Shown here: one piece after another, positions 1 through 8,024 of the stretch
How positions within the stretch are numbered: the stretch's first letter is position 1
Layout: the number at the start of each line of letters is the position of its first letter
NCBI GenBank assembly: GCA_902523515.1
Contig: CABYZT010000004.1
Location: 1 to 64,000, forward strand
DNA length: 64,000 nt
Reading direction: 5' to 3'
Origin: an uncultured Pelagibacteraceae bacterium
Lineage (GTDB): Bacteria; Pseudomonadota; Alphaproteobacteria; Pelagibacterales; Pelagibacteraceae
The notes under the pieces: generated by a model
Databases searched by the model: none
What the model was told of the DNA's origin: nothing
Seen by the model: only the letters and a program-made list of their open reading frames with translations
Position numbers and translations under genes: made by a program

Positions 1-1
1 C

Positions 2-946
2 AATGTTATTAATATTGATAAAATAAGCTATTCATCAAATTTTTATAACGTAAAAAATTTCAAAAAAAATAAAAAATATATTTTTGTTAAATGTGACTTA
101 AATGATAGTAAAAAAATTTATAAAATCTTATCAAAATACAAACCTATATCTATATTCAATTTGGCTGCAGAAACTCACGTAGATAGATCAATTGATGGGC
201 CACAAGTTTTTATAAAAAATAATATTTTGGGTGTATTTTCTCTTTTAGAGGCTTTTAAAAATTACTTAAAATTAAATAGCAAAATTAAGCTAATTCATAT
301 CTCAACTGATGAAGTGTATGGTGATATTCTTAAAGGAAGAACTGATGAAAAATATCCTTACAAACCAAGCTCTCCATATGCTGCTAGTAAAGCCTCATCC
401 GATCATCTTGTTTATTCCTATATAAGAACTTTTAAAATTCCTGCTATAATCACTAATTGTTCAAATAATTATGGTCCAAATCAACACCCTGAAAAACTTA
501 TTCCAAAATTAATTTATAACATCCTAAATGGTCTTCCCCTCCCAATTTATGGAGATGGTAAAAATTCAAGGGAATGGATTTATGTAAAGGATCATTGTGA
601 GGCTTTATACAAAGTTTTTACAAAAGGAAAAATTGGTTCAACATATAACATTGGTTCTGGAAAAAATTTAAGTAACATTCAAATTTCCAAAAATATTTTA
701 AATGTAGCTAAAAAATATATTAAACTTAAATCAAAAACTAAAATTATTTTTGTAAAAGATCGACCGGGGCATGACGTTAGATATGCTCTTAATAGCAGTA
801 AGATTAAAAAAGAAATTAGATGGAAGCCAAAGACTTCTTTTGTAGAAGGAATTGAAAAAACATTTTTATGGTACTTGGAAAATAGAAAATATTATAAATA
901 TTTAAATAAAAAAGATATTTTAAAAAGGTTAGGTAAAAATGATTAA
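2..946 (+). CDS. rmlB: dTDP-glucose 4,6-dehydratase, 5' end cut by window edge
   Basis: The reading frame is open from base 2, so the gene begins before the window; an apparent TTG start near 161 is internal. The readable part starts with the NxxNID segment of the nucleotide-binding fold and continues with LAAETHVDRS, the catalytic STDEVYG segment and the YAASK (YxxxK) motif of extended SDR enzymes. The family converts dTDP-glucose to dTDP-4-keto-6-deoxyglucose. The N-terminal glycine-rich NAD loop lies outside the window. Its 3' end overlaps rmlA by 8 bases, so the two are probably co-transcribed. Confidence 0.95.
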   Translation, partial: NVINIDKISYSSNFYNVKNFKKNKKYIFVKCDLNDSKKIYKILSKYKPISIFNLAAETHVDRSIDGPQVFIKNNILGVFSLLEAFKNYLKLNSKIKLIHISTDEVYGDILKGRTDEKYPYKPSSPYAASKASSDHLVYSYIRTFKIPAIITNCSNNYGPNQHPEKLIPKLIYNILNGLPLPIYGDGKNSREWIYVKDHCEALYKVFTKGKIGSTYNIGSGKNLSNIQISKNILNVAKKYIKLKSKTKIIFVKDRPGHDVRYALNSSKIKKEIRWKPKTSFVEGIEKTFLWYLENRKYYKYLNKKDILKRLGKND

Positions 947-1814
947 AAAAGGAATAATTTTAGCAGGTGGAAAAGGAACAAGAATGAGTCCTCTCACAAA
1001 AGCAGTTAATAAACAATTACTGCCTATTTATGATAAGCCTTTAATTTTTTATCCTTTGTCAATTTTAATGCTAGCAAAGATTAAAGATATATTGATTATA
1101 GTTAACAAAGGTCAGCTTCATCAATACAAAAAATTAATTCCCGATGGTAAAAATTTAGGTATGAAAATTAATTTTATAGAACAAAAAAACCCCGTGGGCC
1201 TACCTGATGCTTTTATTCTGGGCGAAAAATTTATTGGAAAAAATAATGTTGCAATGATACTAGGAGATAATTTTTTTTATGGTCAAAATCTATCCGAAAA
1301 ATTATACCGTTGTACTAACCTCAAAAAAGGAGCAAAAATTATTTTACATAAAGTAACTAAACCTGAATTGTTTGGGGTTGCAAAAACGAAAGTAAATAAT
1401 AACAAAATCTTAAAAATAGTAGAAAAACCAAAAAAGTTTGTGTCAGATAAAGCCATTACTGGACTATATTTTTTTGATAATAAAGTAATTAAATTTTCAA
1501 AAAAACTTAAGCCTTCAAAGAGGGGTGAATTAGAAATTACTGAATTATTGAAAAAATATCAAAAAATTAATCAATTAACTTCAGAATTTATAGGAAGAGG
1601 TGGAGCATGGCTTGATACAGGATCTATTGAAGACTACTACAAAACATCAGCATTTGTTCAGGCAGTTGAAAATAGACAAGGTTTAAAAATTGCATGTTTA
1701 GAGGAAATTTCTTTATTAAATAAATGGATAAATAAAAAAGAAATTTTAAAACAGATAAAGTTTTATGGGAACTGTGAATACTCGGATTATTTAAAAAAAA
1801 TTATCAAAAAATAA
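939..1814 (+). CDS. rmlA: Glucose-1-phosphate thymidylyltransferase
   Basis: A 291-residue protein of normal RmlA length. Visible signatures are the nucleotide-binding LAGGKGTRMSPLT loop (about residues 8-20), KQLLPIYDKP (residues 25-34), the metal-binding LGD at residues 108-110, an EKP motif and WLDTGS. It makes dTDP-glucose from dTTP and glucose-1-phosphate, the substrate of RmlB encoded just upstream with an 8-base overlap. The carboxyl end is rich in lysine, as in neighbouring island genes. Confidence 0.95.
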   Translation: MIKKGIILAGGKGTRMSPLTKAVNKQLLPIYDKPLIFYPLSILMLAKIKDILIIVNKGQLHQYKKLIPDGKNLGMKINFIEQKNPVGLPDAFILGEKFIGKNNVAMILGDNFFYGQNLSEKLYRCTNLKKGAKIILHKVTKPELFGVAKTKVNNNKILKIVEKPKKFVSDKAITGLYFFDNKVIKFSKKLKPSKRGELEITELLKKYQKINQLTSEFIGRGGAWLDTGSIEDYYKTSAFVQAVENRQGLKIACLEEISLLNKWINKKEILKQIKFYGNCEYSDYLKKIIKK

Positions 1815-1817
1815 AAA

Positions 1818-2669
1818 ATGAATATTCTTATTACAGGGTCTACTGGTTTCATTGGATCAAATATATTAAATAAATTTCAAAATAGAAACAAAATTTATAT
1901 TATTTTAAGAAATAATAAAAATAAAAAAAAATTTAAAAATAAAAATATCAAAATAATAAATTATAAAAATTATGATGAGCTGAATAAAAAAATTAGTAAA
2001 ATTAAAGCAGAATTAATAATTCATACAGCAACTCATTATACTAAAACACACAAGCAAAAAGATTTAAAAGAATTTTCAAATTCAAATATTCTTTTTGGAA
2101 ATATTATTTTAGAAAATCTAAAAAGTATGAAAACTAAAAAGTTTATAAATTTTTCAACTGTTTGGGAAGATTACAACGGTATTAAAGACAATTATTTTAA
2201 TTTGTATTCGGCTTATAAAAAAGCATTTTCTAAAATTTTAAATTTTTATAGAAATAAATTTCAAAAAGTCAAATTTTATGAACTTATGATTTCTGACACA
2301 TTTGGTAAAAATGATAATAGATTAAAAATCATTAATGTTTTGAGAAAAAATTATAAAAACAATAATAAAACAAAAATAATCTCAAAAAATTTGTATGTTA
2401 ATTTTCTTAATGTTGAAGATATTACTAATGCTGTATATTTAATTTATAAAAAGAATATCAAACCTGCGAAATACCTACTTAAAAATAATTCAGATACTAA
2501 TATCCATAAAATGATTCAAATATTTAACAAAGAAAATGATAGAAAAATAAAAGTTAAATGGCTAAGCAATAATTTAATTAAAGAAAAATCACTTCCATAT
2601 AAGAAACTTAAAAGTTGGAAACCTATTAAAAGTAATATATCTGACATAATAAAAATAATTAAAAATTAA
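1818..2669 (+). CDS. NAD-dependent epimerase/reductase-like protein (sugar nucleotide)
   Basis: A 283-residue protein opening with ITGSTGFIGSN (residues 5-15), a GxxGxxG NAD(P)-binding fold of the extended SDR family. A YSAYKKAF segment supplies a YxxxK-type pair. It is shorter and more divergent than RmlD and very rich in lysine and asparagine. Its position between rmlA and a 3-dehydratase-type gene suggests that it reduces the 4-keto group of the finished deoxysugar nucleotide; this is inference. It starts 3 bases after rmlA. A 4-epimerase role is equally possible. Confidence 0.75.
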   Translation: MNILITGSTGFIGSNILNKFQNRNKIYIILRNNKNKKKFKNKNIKIINYKNYDELNKKISKIKAELIIHTATHYTKTHKQKDLKEFSNSNILFGNIILENLKSMKTKKFINFSTVWEDYNGIKDNYFNLYSAYKKAFSKILNFYRNKFQKVKFYELMISDTFGKNDNRLKIINVLRKNYKNNNKTKIISKNLYVNFLNVEDITNAVYLIYKKNIKPAKYLLKNNSDTNIHKMIQIFNKENDRKIKVKWLSNNLIKEKSLPYKKLKSWKPIKSNISDIIKIIKN

Positions 2670-2676
2670 TTAAATT

Positions 2677-3870
2677 ATGAAAAAAATTTATTATGGTAGA
2701 GCAGTTTATAATAAAAAAGAAATTAACGCAGTTTTAAGTGTTCTTAAAAATAAAAGTTTATCATTAATTGATGGTGATAATGTAAAAAAACTTGAGAAAA
2801 CTGTTTCAAAAATTTTTGGTAAAAAATATGGTTTAATGGTCAATTCAGGATCTTCTGCAAACTTGTTGGGTCTTTCATCTTTTAATTTTAAAAAAGGTTC
2901 TGAAGTTATAACACCTAATTTAACCTTCTCTACAACAGTAGCGCCAATATATCAGCTTGGTTTAATCCCTCACTTTGTTGGGGTAGAAGAAAATAAATTT
3001 GTTGCAAACTATAGGCATATAGAAAAATGCATAAATAAAAAAACTGTAGCTATTATGATACCAAATCTACTTGGTAATATTGCAAACTGGAAAAAAATTT
3101 CACAAATTGCTAAAAAATATAAACTAAAAGTAATTGAAGATTCAGCTGATACAATTGGTTATTCAATTAATAAAAAAAATACTGGTAAATATTCAGACAT
3201 TGTCACTAATAGTTTTTATGCATCTCATATAATAAATGGTGCTGGAACAGGAGGCATAGTATGTTTTAATGATTATAAGTTGTATGAAAATGCAAAACTA
3301 TTAAGAGGATGGGGAAGATCCTCAGCTACCTTTAATGAATCTGAAAGTGTAAACAAAAGATTTAATATTAAAATTTCAGGTATTGATTATGATGCTAAAT
3401 ATGTCTTTTCCGAAATGGGATATAATTTTTTACCATCAGAGATTTCAGCTGCTTTTGCTTTAGAACAAATTAAAAAATTAAAAAATAATATAAAAATCAG
3501 AAACAGAAATTTTTCAAGATTAACTTCTTTTTTTAAAAAATATGAAAATTTATTTAAATTACCTGAGAAATACGACGGAGTTAATACCCCTTGGCTAGCA
3601 TATCCTTTGGTATTAAAAAAAAACAAAATTTTTAATAGAAAAAAATTACAAATTTATTTAGAAAATAACAACATTCAAACAAGAACCATTTTTACTGGGA
3701 ATATTTTAAAACAACCAGTTATGAAAAACAAAAAATTCAAATATCATAAAAATTGTAACACGATAGCTGATGATGTAATGAAAAATGGTATTCTAATAGG
3801 TTGTCATCAAGGTATGAGCATAAGTGACATAAATTTTATATGCAAAAAATTTCACAAATTTATTAATTAA
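2677..3870 (+). CDS. DegT/DnrJ/EryC1-fold enzyme with His in place of PLP-lysine; likely sugar nucleotide 3-dehydratase
   Basis: A 397-residue protein of the sugar aminotransferase fold (NSGSSANLLGL near residues 56-66, IEDSADTIG near 153-161). At the position where aminotransferases carry the PLP-binding lysine the segment reads SFYASHIINGAGTGG, giving His184. A His here marks the ColD and RfbH (E1) enzymes, which use PLP/PMP to remove the C3 hydroxyl of 4-keto-6-deoxyhexose nucleotides. The length matches ColD rather than the longer iron-sulfur E1 enzymes. With rmlA and rmlB alongside, the substrate may be a dTDP-sugar. It overlaps the next gene by one base. Confidence 0.82.
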   Translation: MKKIYYGRAVYNKKEINAVLSVLKNKSLSLIDGDNVKKLEKTVSKIFGKKYGLMVNSGSSANLLGLSSFNFKKGSEVITPNLTFSTTVAPIYQLGLIPHFVGVEENKFVANYRHIEKCINKKTVAIMIPNLLGNIANWKKISQIAKKYKLKVIEDSADTIGYSINKKNTGKYSDIVTNSFYASHIINGAGTGGIVCFNDYKLYENAKLLRGWGRSSATFNESESVNKRFNIKISGIDYDAKYVFSEMGYNFLPSEISAAFALEQIKKLKNNIKIRNRNFSRLTSFFKKYENLFKLPEKYDGVNTPWLAYPLVLKKNKIFNRKKLQIYLENNNIQTRTIFTGNILKQPVMKNKKFKYHKNCNTIADDVMKNGILIGCHQGMSISDINFICKKFHKFIN

Positions 3871-4397
3871 TGAAAATAATTAAAACTAAATTTAAAGATT
3901 TAAAAGTTTTTAAGAAAGATACATTTAAGGATAATAGAGGTTATTTTAGAGAATTATTTTTAAATAATACTATTAATAAAAAATTTCCATTTGATGTTAT
4001 GTCCTTTTCAAAAAAAAATGTACTAAGGGGTCTTCATTTACAAATTAAAAAACCGCAAGGAAAATTTGTAACAGTGCTTAAAGGAAAGATTTTTGATGTT
4101 GCTTTAGACTGCAGAAAAAATTCTAAAACTTTTGGTAAACATTTTTCAATAATTTTATCTGAAAATGAAAATACTTCTCTATATATTCCAGAAGGATTTG
4201 CTCATGGATTTTGTAGTTTATCAAACAATACTGTGATGCATTATAAATGTACAAATTACAGAGATAAAAAATCAGAAATGGGAATATTGTGGAATGATAG
4301 GCAGCTAAAAATCAATTGGCCAATAAAAAAACCATTACTTTCAAAAAAAGACAAAAATAATATTTCATTTAAGGATTTTATCGAAATAAACTGGTAG
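3870..4397 (+). CDS. rmlC: dTDP-4-dehydrorhamnose 3,5-epimerase family protein
   Basis: A 175-residue cupin-fold protein with the RmlC hallmarks RGLHLQ (around residue 53), the VLKGKIFDVALD strand, IPEGFAHGF and GILWNDRQLKINWP. It epimerises the 4-keto-6-deoxy sugar nucleotide at C3 and/or C5. Start and previous stop overlap as TAATG. Its final Trp codon and TAG stop are the complement of the 3' end of the tRNA-Met gene that runs in the opposite direction, so the coding end is supplied by tRNA sequence. Whether it is a true 3,5-epimerase or a single-site epimerase cannot be told here. Confidence 0.9.
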   Translation: MKIIKTKFKDLKVFKKDTFKDNRGYFRELFLNNTINKKFPFDVMSFSKKNVLRGLHLQIKKPQGKFVTVLKGKIFDVALDCRKNSKTFGKHFSIILSENENTSLYIPEGFAHGFCSLSNNTVMHYKCTNYRDKKSEMGILWNDRQLKINWPIKKPLLSKKDKNNISFKDFIEINW

Positions 4398-4468
4398 CGG
4401 GAAGTGGGATCGAACCACTGACCTCGGGCTTATGAGTCCCGCGCTCTAACCAACTGAGCTACCCCGCC
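4392..4468 (-). tRNA. tRNA-Met (CAT anticodon)
   Basis: Reading the complement gives a full cloverleaf. The acceptor arms GGCGGGG and TCCCGCT are followed by discriminator A and an encoded CCA (4394-4392). T8-A9, the D-arm GCTC...GAGC, anticodon loop CTCATAA and T-arm AGTGG-TTCGATC-CCACT are all present. Elongator Met is preferred because there is no unpaired C1-A72 as in initiator tRNA; a lysidine-type tRNA-Ile cannot be fully excluded. The innermost anticodon-stem pair (31-39) appears to be A-G. Confidence 0.93.
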
Positions 4469-4573
4469 AAAAAAATATTGTTGATTTATAATAGTTTTAA
4501 ATTTTGTTTCAATACTTATCCACAGGTAATAATTCAATTGAATTATTGTTTTTCAAAGATAGTTTAATTGTGG
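4469..4573. promoter_or_regulatory. Divergent promoter gap between tRNA-Met and guaC, with a perfect 20-bp palindrome
   Basis: This gap must hold the promoters of the leftward tRNA and the rightward guaC gene. It contains a perfect palindrome at 4528-4547 (half-site AATAATTCAA and its complement) and, just before it, TTATCCACA at 4516-4524, which matches the DnaA-box consensus. A symmetric protein-binding site controlling guaC is a reasonable inference; no regulator is encoded next to it. Confidence 0.4.
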
Positions 4574-5608
4574 ATGAGAATTGAAGAAGAATTAAAACTA
4601 GATTATTCGGACGTTTTGTTTAGACCTAAAAGAAGTACTCTTAAAAGTCGTAAAGATGTAAATCTTCTAAGAACTTATAGATTTAAGTATAGTAAAAATG
4701 AATGGTCTGGAATTCCTATTATGGCAGCAAATATGGATGGTGTGGGTGAGTTAAGTATAGCTGAAAATTTAAATAATTATGGAATGATTACATGCTTAAC
4801 TAAACAGCATGATGTAAAAAAGATAAAACAAAATAAAAATATTAAAAAAATTTACTCAAATATAGCTCTTAGTGTTGGTATTAAAAAGGAAGACTTTCAA
4901 AACTTAGATAAAGTTTTAAAAGAATTCAATTTTTTTAAATTTATATGTATTGATGTAGCTAATGGATACTCAGAACACTTCACAAATTTTATAAAGTCAG
5001 TAAGAGATAAATATCCTACAAAAACAATTATTGCAGGGAACGTAGTTACTGCTGATATGACACAAGAACTAGTTTTAAGTGGAGCAGACATTGTGAAAGT
5101 TGGAATAGGACCAGGAAGTGTTTGCACTACAAGAATTCAAACAGGAGTTGGCTATCCTCAATTAAGTGCTGTAATAGAATGTGCGGACGCAGCTCATGGT
5201 CTTGGAGCACATATAATTGCAGATGGAGGTTGCACTTGTCCTGGAGATGTGGCTAAAGGATTCGGTGGTGGAGCAGATTTTGTTATGCTAGGAGGTATGT
5301 TGGCTGGGCATGATGAAGGTAACGGCAAAATAGTAAAAATTAATGGATCTAAATATATTGAATTTTATGGATCAAGTTCAGAAGTTGCTAACAAAAAACA
5401 TTATGGTGGGCTTTCAGATTACCGCAGTAGTGAGGGAAGAACAGTTAGAGTAAAATATAGAGGAAAAATAAATGATACGATATTAAATATTCTTGGCGGT
5501 GTAAGAAGTAGTTGTACATATGTTGGGGCACCTTCATTAAAGCAATTAAGTAAATGTACAACTTTCGTAAGAGTATCAAATCAATTTAATGATACCTTTA
5601 TTAAATAA
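4574..5608 (+). CDS. guaC: GMP reductase
   Basis: The product aligns from its first residues with the E. coli GuaC amino terminus (MRIEE.LKL...[13 protein letters not shown]), which fixes ATG 4574 as the start in preference to a TTG six bases upstream. It is 344 residues, the normal length. The catalytic loop [11 protein letters not shown] (Cys184), the [14 protein letters not shown] segment and [29 protein letters not shown] are intact. It reductively deaminates GMP to IMP with NADPH, in purine salvage. It is alone between the tRNA and the TPR gene, probably a single-gene unit. Confidence 0.96.
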   Translation: MRIEEELKLDYSDVLFRPKRSTLKSRKDVNLLRTYRFKYSKNEWSGIPIMAANMDGVGELSIAENLNNYGMITCLTKQHDVKKIKQNKNIKKIYSNIALSVGIKKEDFQNLDKVLKEFNFFKFICIDVANGYSEHFTNFIKSVRDKYPTKTIIAGNVVTADMTQELVLSGADIVKVGIGPGSVCTTRIQTGVGYPQLSAVIECADAAHGLGAHIIADGGCTCPGDVAKGFGGGADFVMLGGMLAGHDEGNGKIVKINGSKYIEFYGSSSEVANKKHYGGLSDYRSSEGRTVRVKYRGKINDTILNILGGVRSSCTYVGAPSLKQLSKCTTFVRVSNQFNDTFIK

Positions 5609-5641
5609 AATTAAATTAAATACACATAAAAACAAAAAATA

Positions 5642-7741
5642 ATGAGCTCTAATAAACAAGCTCCATCATCAGATGAACTTAATGAATTATTAGGGCTTTA
5701 TTATGCTGAACGTTTTGATCAACTAGAAAAAATTGCACTATTATTTACAAGTAAATTTCCCAATCACCCTTTTGGATGGAAAGCTTTAGGTATTGCCTTA
5801 AAAAAAAACAATAAAATAACAGAAGCTTTGAATGCTTCGAAAAAGGTTTTGGAATTATCACCTGAAGATATTGAGGCTTATAACAATTTAGGGAATACAT
5901 ATAGAGAGCTTGGAAAATTATTGGAATCTGAAAAGTATTTAAAACAAGCTATAAAATTAAATCCAAAATTTGCTGCAGCTTATAACAACTTGGGAAATAC
6001 TATGAAAGATCTTCAAAATTTCGAGGAAGCAATAAGTTTTTATCAAAAAGCTATTAATTTAAAACCTGGTTATATTGAGGCATATAATAATTTAGGCGTA
6101 GCGCTAAAAGAAGTTGGAAAATTTGAAGAGTCTGAAAAATATTTAAAAGAAGCTGTTAAATTAAATCCAAAATTTGCAGCAGCTTATAACAATCTTGGAG
6201 TTACCCTTCAGCTGTTAGGAAAATTAGAGCAGTCAGAAACGTATTTAAAACAAGCAACTAATTTAAATTCTAATTTTTCAGAAGCTTTTTATAATTTAGG
6301 AAATACTCTAACAGAATTAGAGAGGTTGGATGAGTCGATTGATGCTCACAAAAATTCATTAAAAATTAATCCCAGTTATACAAGTGCTGAAGTTCAAATG
6401 TATAACCTGATGCACTTAATTAACGATTATAGTTTAGAAAATTCATTGGATGATAAATCAAAAAAAATTGGAATAACAACTGAAGTGGTTCAGCCCTTTA
6501 GTATGCTATCGTGGGTGGATAATCCATCAGACCATTTAACTAGATCACAAAATTGGGCCAAAAAAAAATTAAATAAGAACATTAAATCAAATTTTATTGC
6601 ACCACAAAAAAAACCTAAGCGTATTAAAGTAGGAATTTTTAGTGCTGATTTTAATGATCACCCGATTATGTATCTTATCACAGGTTTGTTAAGAGAGTAT
6701 GATAAAGAAAAAATTGAAATTTTTATTTTCAGTTATGGAAGAAAAAAATCAAAAAAATGGAAGAAATATATAGAAAACAATGTTGATCATTTTTTAGAAG
6801 TATCAGATTTCGGGGATATTGAGATTGTTTCTTTGGTTAAAAAAAGGAAGATTGATATAGCTATAGATCTTATGGGTTATACCAGATATTCACGTTCAAA
6901 TATTTTTCAATTTAAACTTGCACCTCTACAAATAAATTACTTGGGATATGCTGGTACAACTGGTACGAATTATATGGATTATATTGTTGCAGATTCAATT
7001 TTAATACCAGACAGCCATAAAAAATTTTTTTCTGAAAAAATAATTTATATGCCGCATACTTATCTGCCTACTGATTATAAAAATAGAAATATTAATATAA
7101 CCATTAAAAGGAAAGAATTTAAATTACCCGAAACAGCATTCGTACTATGTTGTTTCAATAATAGTTATAAAATTAGTAGTCGAGAGTTTGATATATGGAT
7201 GAGAATTCTAAGAAAGAAAAGAAATTGTGTTTTATGGCTTATTAAATCAAACAAATGGTCTGAGGAAAATTTATATAAAGAGGCAAAAAAAAGAAATGTT
7301 GATTCTTCAAGAATTATTTTTGCTGAAAAATTATCACACAATGATCATTTAAATAGACATGTATTAGCTGATTTATTTATAGATACTTTTAATTACAATG
7401 CACATATGACTGCAAGCGATGCGCTTTGGGCCGGATTACCAGTAATAACTAAACAAGGAAAACAATTCTCTTCAAGAGTTGCTTCTAGTTTGCTTAAAGC
7501 ATGTGGTTTACCAGAACTTATTTGTAAAAATGAATTTGAATATGAAAAATTAATTTTAGAATTTATAGAAAATCCTGAGAAACTTAAAAATGTTAGAGAA
7601 AAATTAAACAAAAATAAAATTAAAGAACCTTTATTTGATCCAAAACGTTATACGCGTAATTTTGAAAAAGGACTGATATTAGCATATGAAAATTATTTTA
7701 AAGGCAATAAACCTAAAGATATTAAAATATTAGAAAATTAA
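5642..7741 (+). CDS. TPR-repeat O-GlcNAc transferase-like protein (SPINDLY type, GT41)
   Basis: A 699-residue protein. Residues about 45-255 are tandem TPR repeats with the recurring AYNNLG and ...YLKQAIKLNP pattern. From about residue 325 it has the GT41 catalytic region: VGIFSADFNDHP, where His340 aligns with the active-site His of O-GlcNAc transferase, DIAIDLMGYT, INYLGYAGTTG, then FIDTFNYNAHMTASDALWAGLPVIT and SSLLKACGLPELI. It likely transfers a sugar to a protein or surface acceptor in the cytoplasm; target and donor are unknown. It follows guaC by 33 bases but has no functional link to it. Confidence 0.88.
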   Translation: MSSNKQAPSSDELNELLGLYYAERFDQLEKIALLFTSKFPNHPFGWKALGIALKKNNKITEALNASKKVLELSPEDIEAYNNLGNTYRELGKLLESEKYLKQAIKLNPKFAAAYNNLGNTMKDLQNFEEAISFYQKAINLKPGYIEAYNNLGVALKEVGKFEESEKYLKEAVKLNPKFAAAYNNLGVTLQLLGKLEQSETYLKQATNLNSNFSEAFYNLGNTLTELERLDESIDAHKNSLKINPSYTSAEVQMYNLMHLINDYSLENSLDDKSKKIGITTEVVQPFSMLSWVDNPSDHLTRSQNWAKKKLNKNIKSNFIAPQKKPKRIKVGIFSADFNDHPIMYLITGLLREYDKEKIEIFIFSYGRKKSKKWKKYIENNVDHFLEVSDFGDIEIVSLVKKRKIDIAIDLMGYTRYSRSNIFQFKLAPLQINYLGYAGTTGTNYMDYIVADSILIPDSHKKFFSEKIIYMPHTYLPTDYKNRNINITIKRKEFKLPETAFVLCCFNNSYKISSREFDIWMRILRKKRNCVLWLIKSNKWSEENLYKEAKKRNVDSSRIIFAEKLSHNDHLNRHVLADLFIDTFNYNAHMTASDALWAGLPVITKQGKQFSSRVASSLLKACGLPELICKNEFEYEKLILEFIENPEKLKNVREKLNKNKIKEPLFDPKRYTRNFEKGLILAYENYFKGNKPKDIKILEN

Positions 7742-7762
7742 TTTTTCTTGAATTAATAATAT

Positions 7763-7975
7763 TTATTCATTTAAAAAGTAGGCGGCTAAAATACAAATAG
7801 CTAGAATTATACTAAAGGTAAAAATAATTCTTTTTTTATATTTTTTTTTTTGATCTAACCTGACTCTATTTAATAAAATATTTACATTGGTAGTTTTAAT
7901 CTTGTCTATTTCTGAATTTTTATTTGAGGAAATATTAGAATTGTATAACTCGGTATTTTGATAATTTTTTTTCAC
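7763..7975 (-). CDS. Small single-pass membrane protein, family A copy 1
   Basis: A 70-residue protein with a polar, Asn/Ser-rich first half, a basic stretch (RLDQKKKYKKR) and one hydrophobic helix near residues 50-66 close to the carboxyl end. The segment VNILLNRVRL followed by the lysine run and helix resembles VNVDVLKQRL plus lysine run and helix in the other small protein at 19608-19805, so they look like paralogues. The topology is most likely a cytoplasmic amino terminus with a C-terminal anchor. Function is unknown. Confidence 0.65.
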   Translation of the reverse strand: MKKNYQNTELYNSNISSNKNSEIDKIKTTNVNILLNRVRLDQKKKYKKRIIFTFSIILAICILAAYFLNE

Positions 7976-8024
7976 AATATATTTAAACAGGTATTTAACT
8001 TAATTACAATAAAATTAGGAAATA

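Noticed and set aside
4516..4524. DnaA-box consensus as a sign of a replication origin
   Set aside because: Only one box is seen, with no cluster of boxes and no dnaA, dnaN or hemE-type genes around it.
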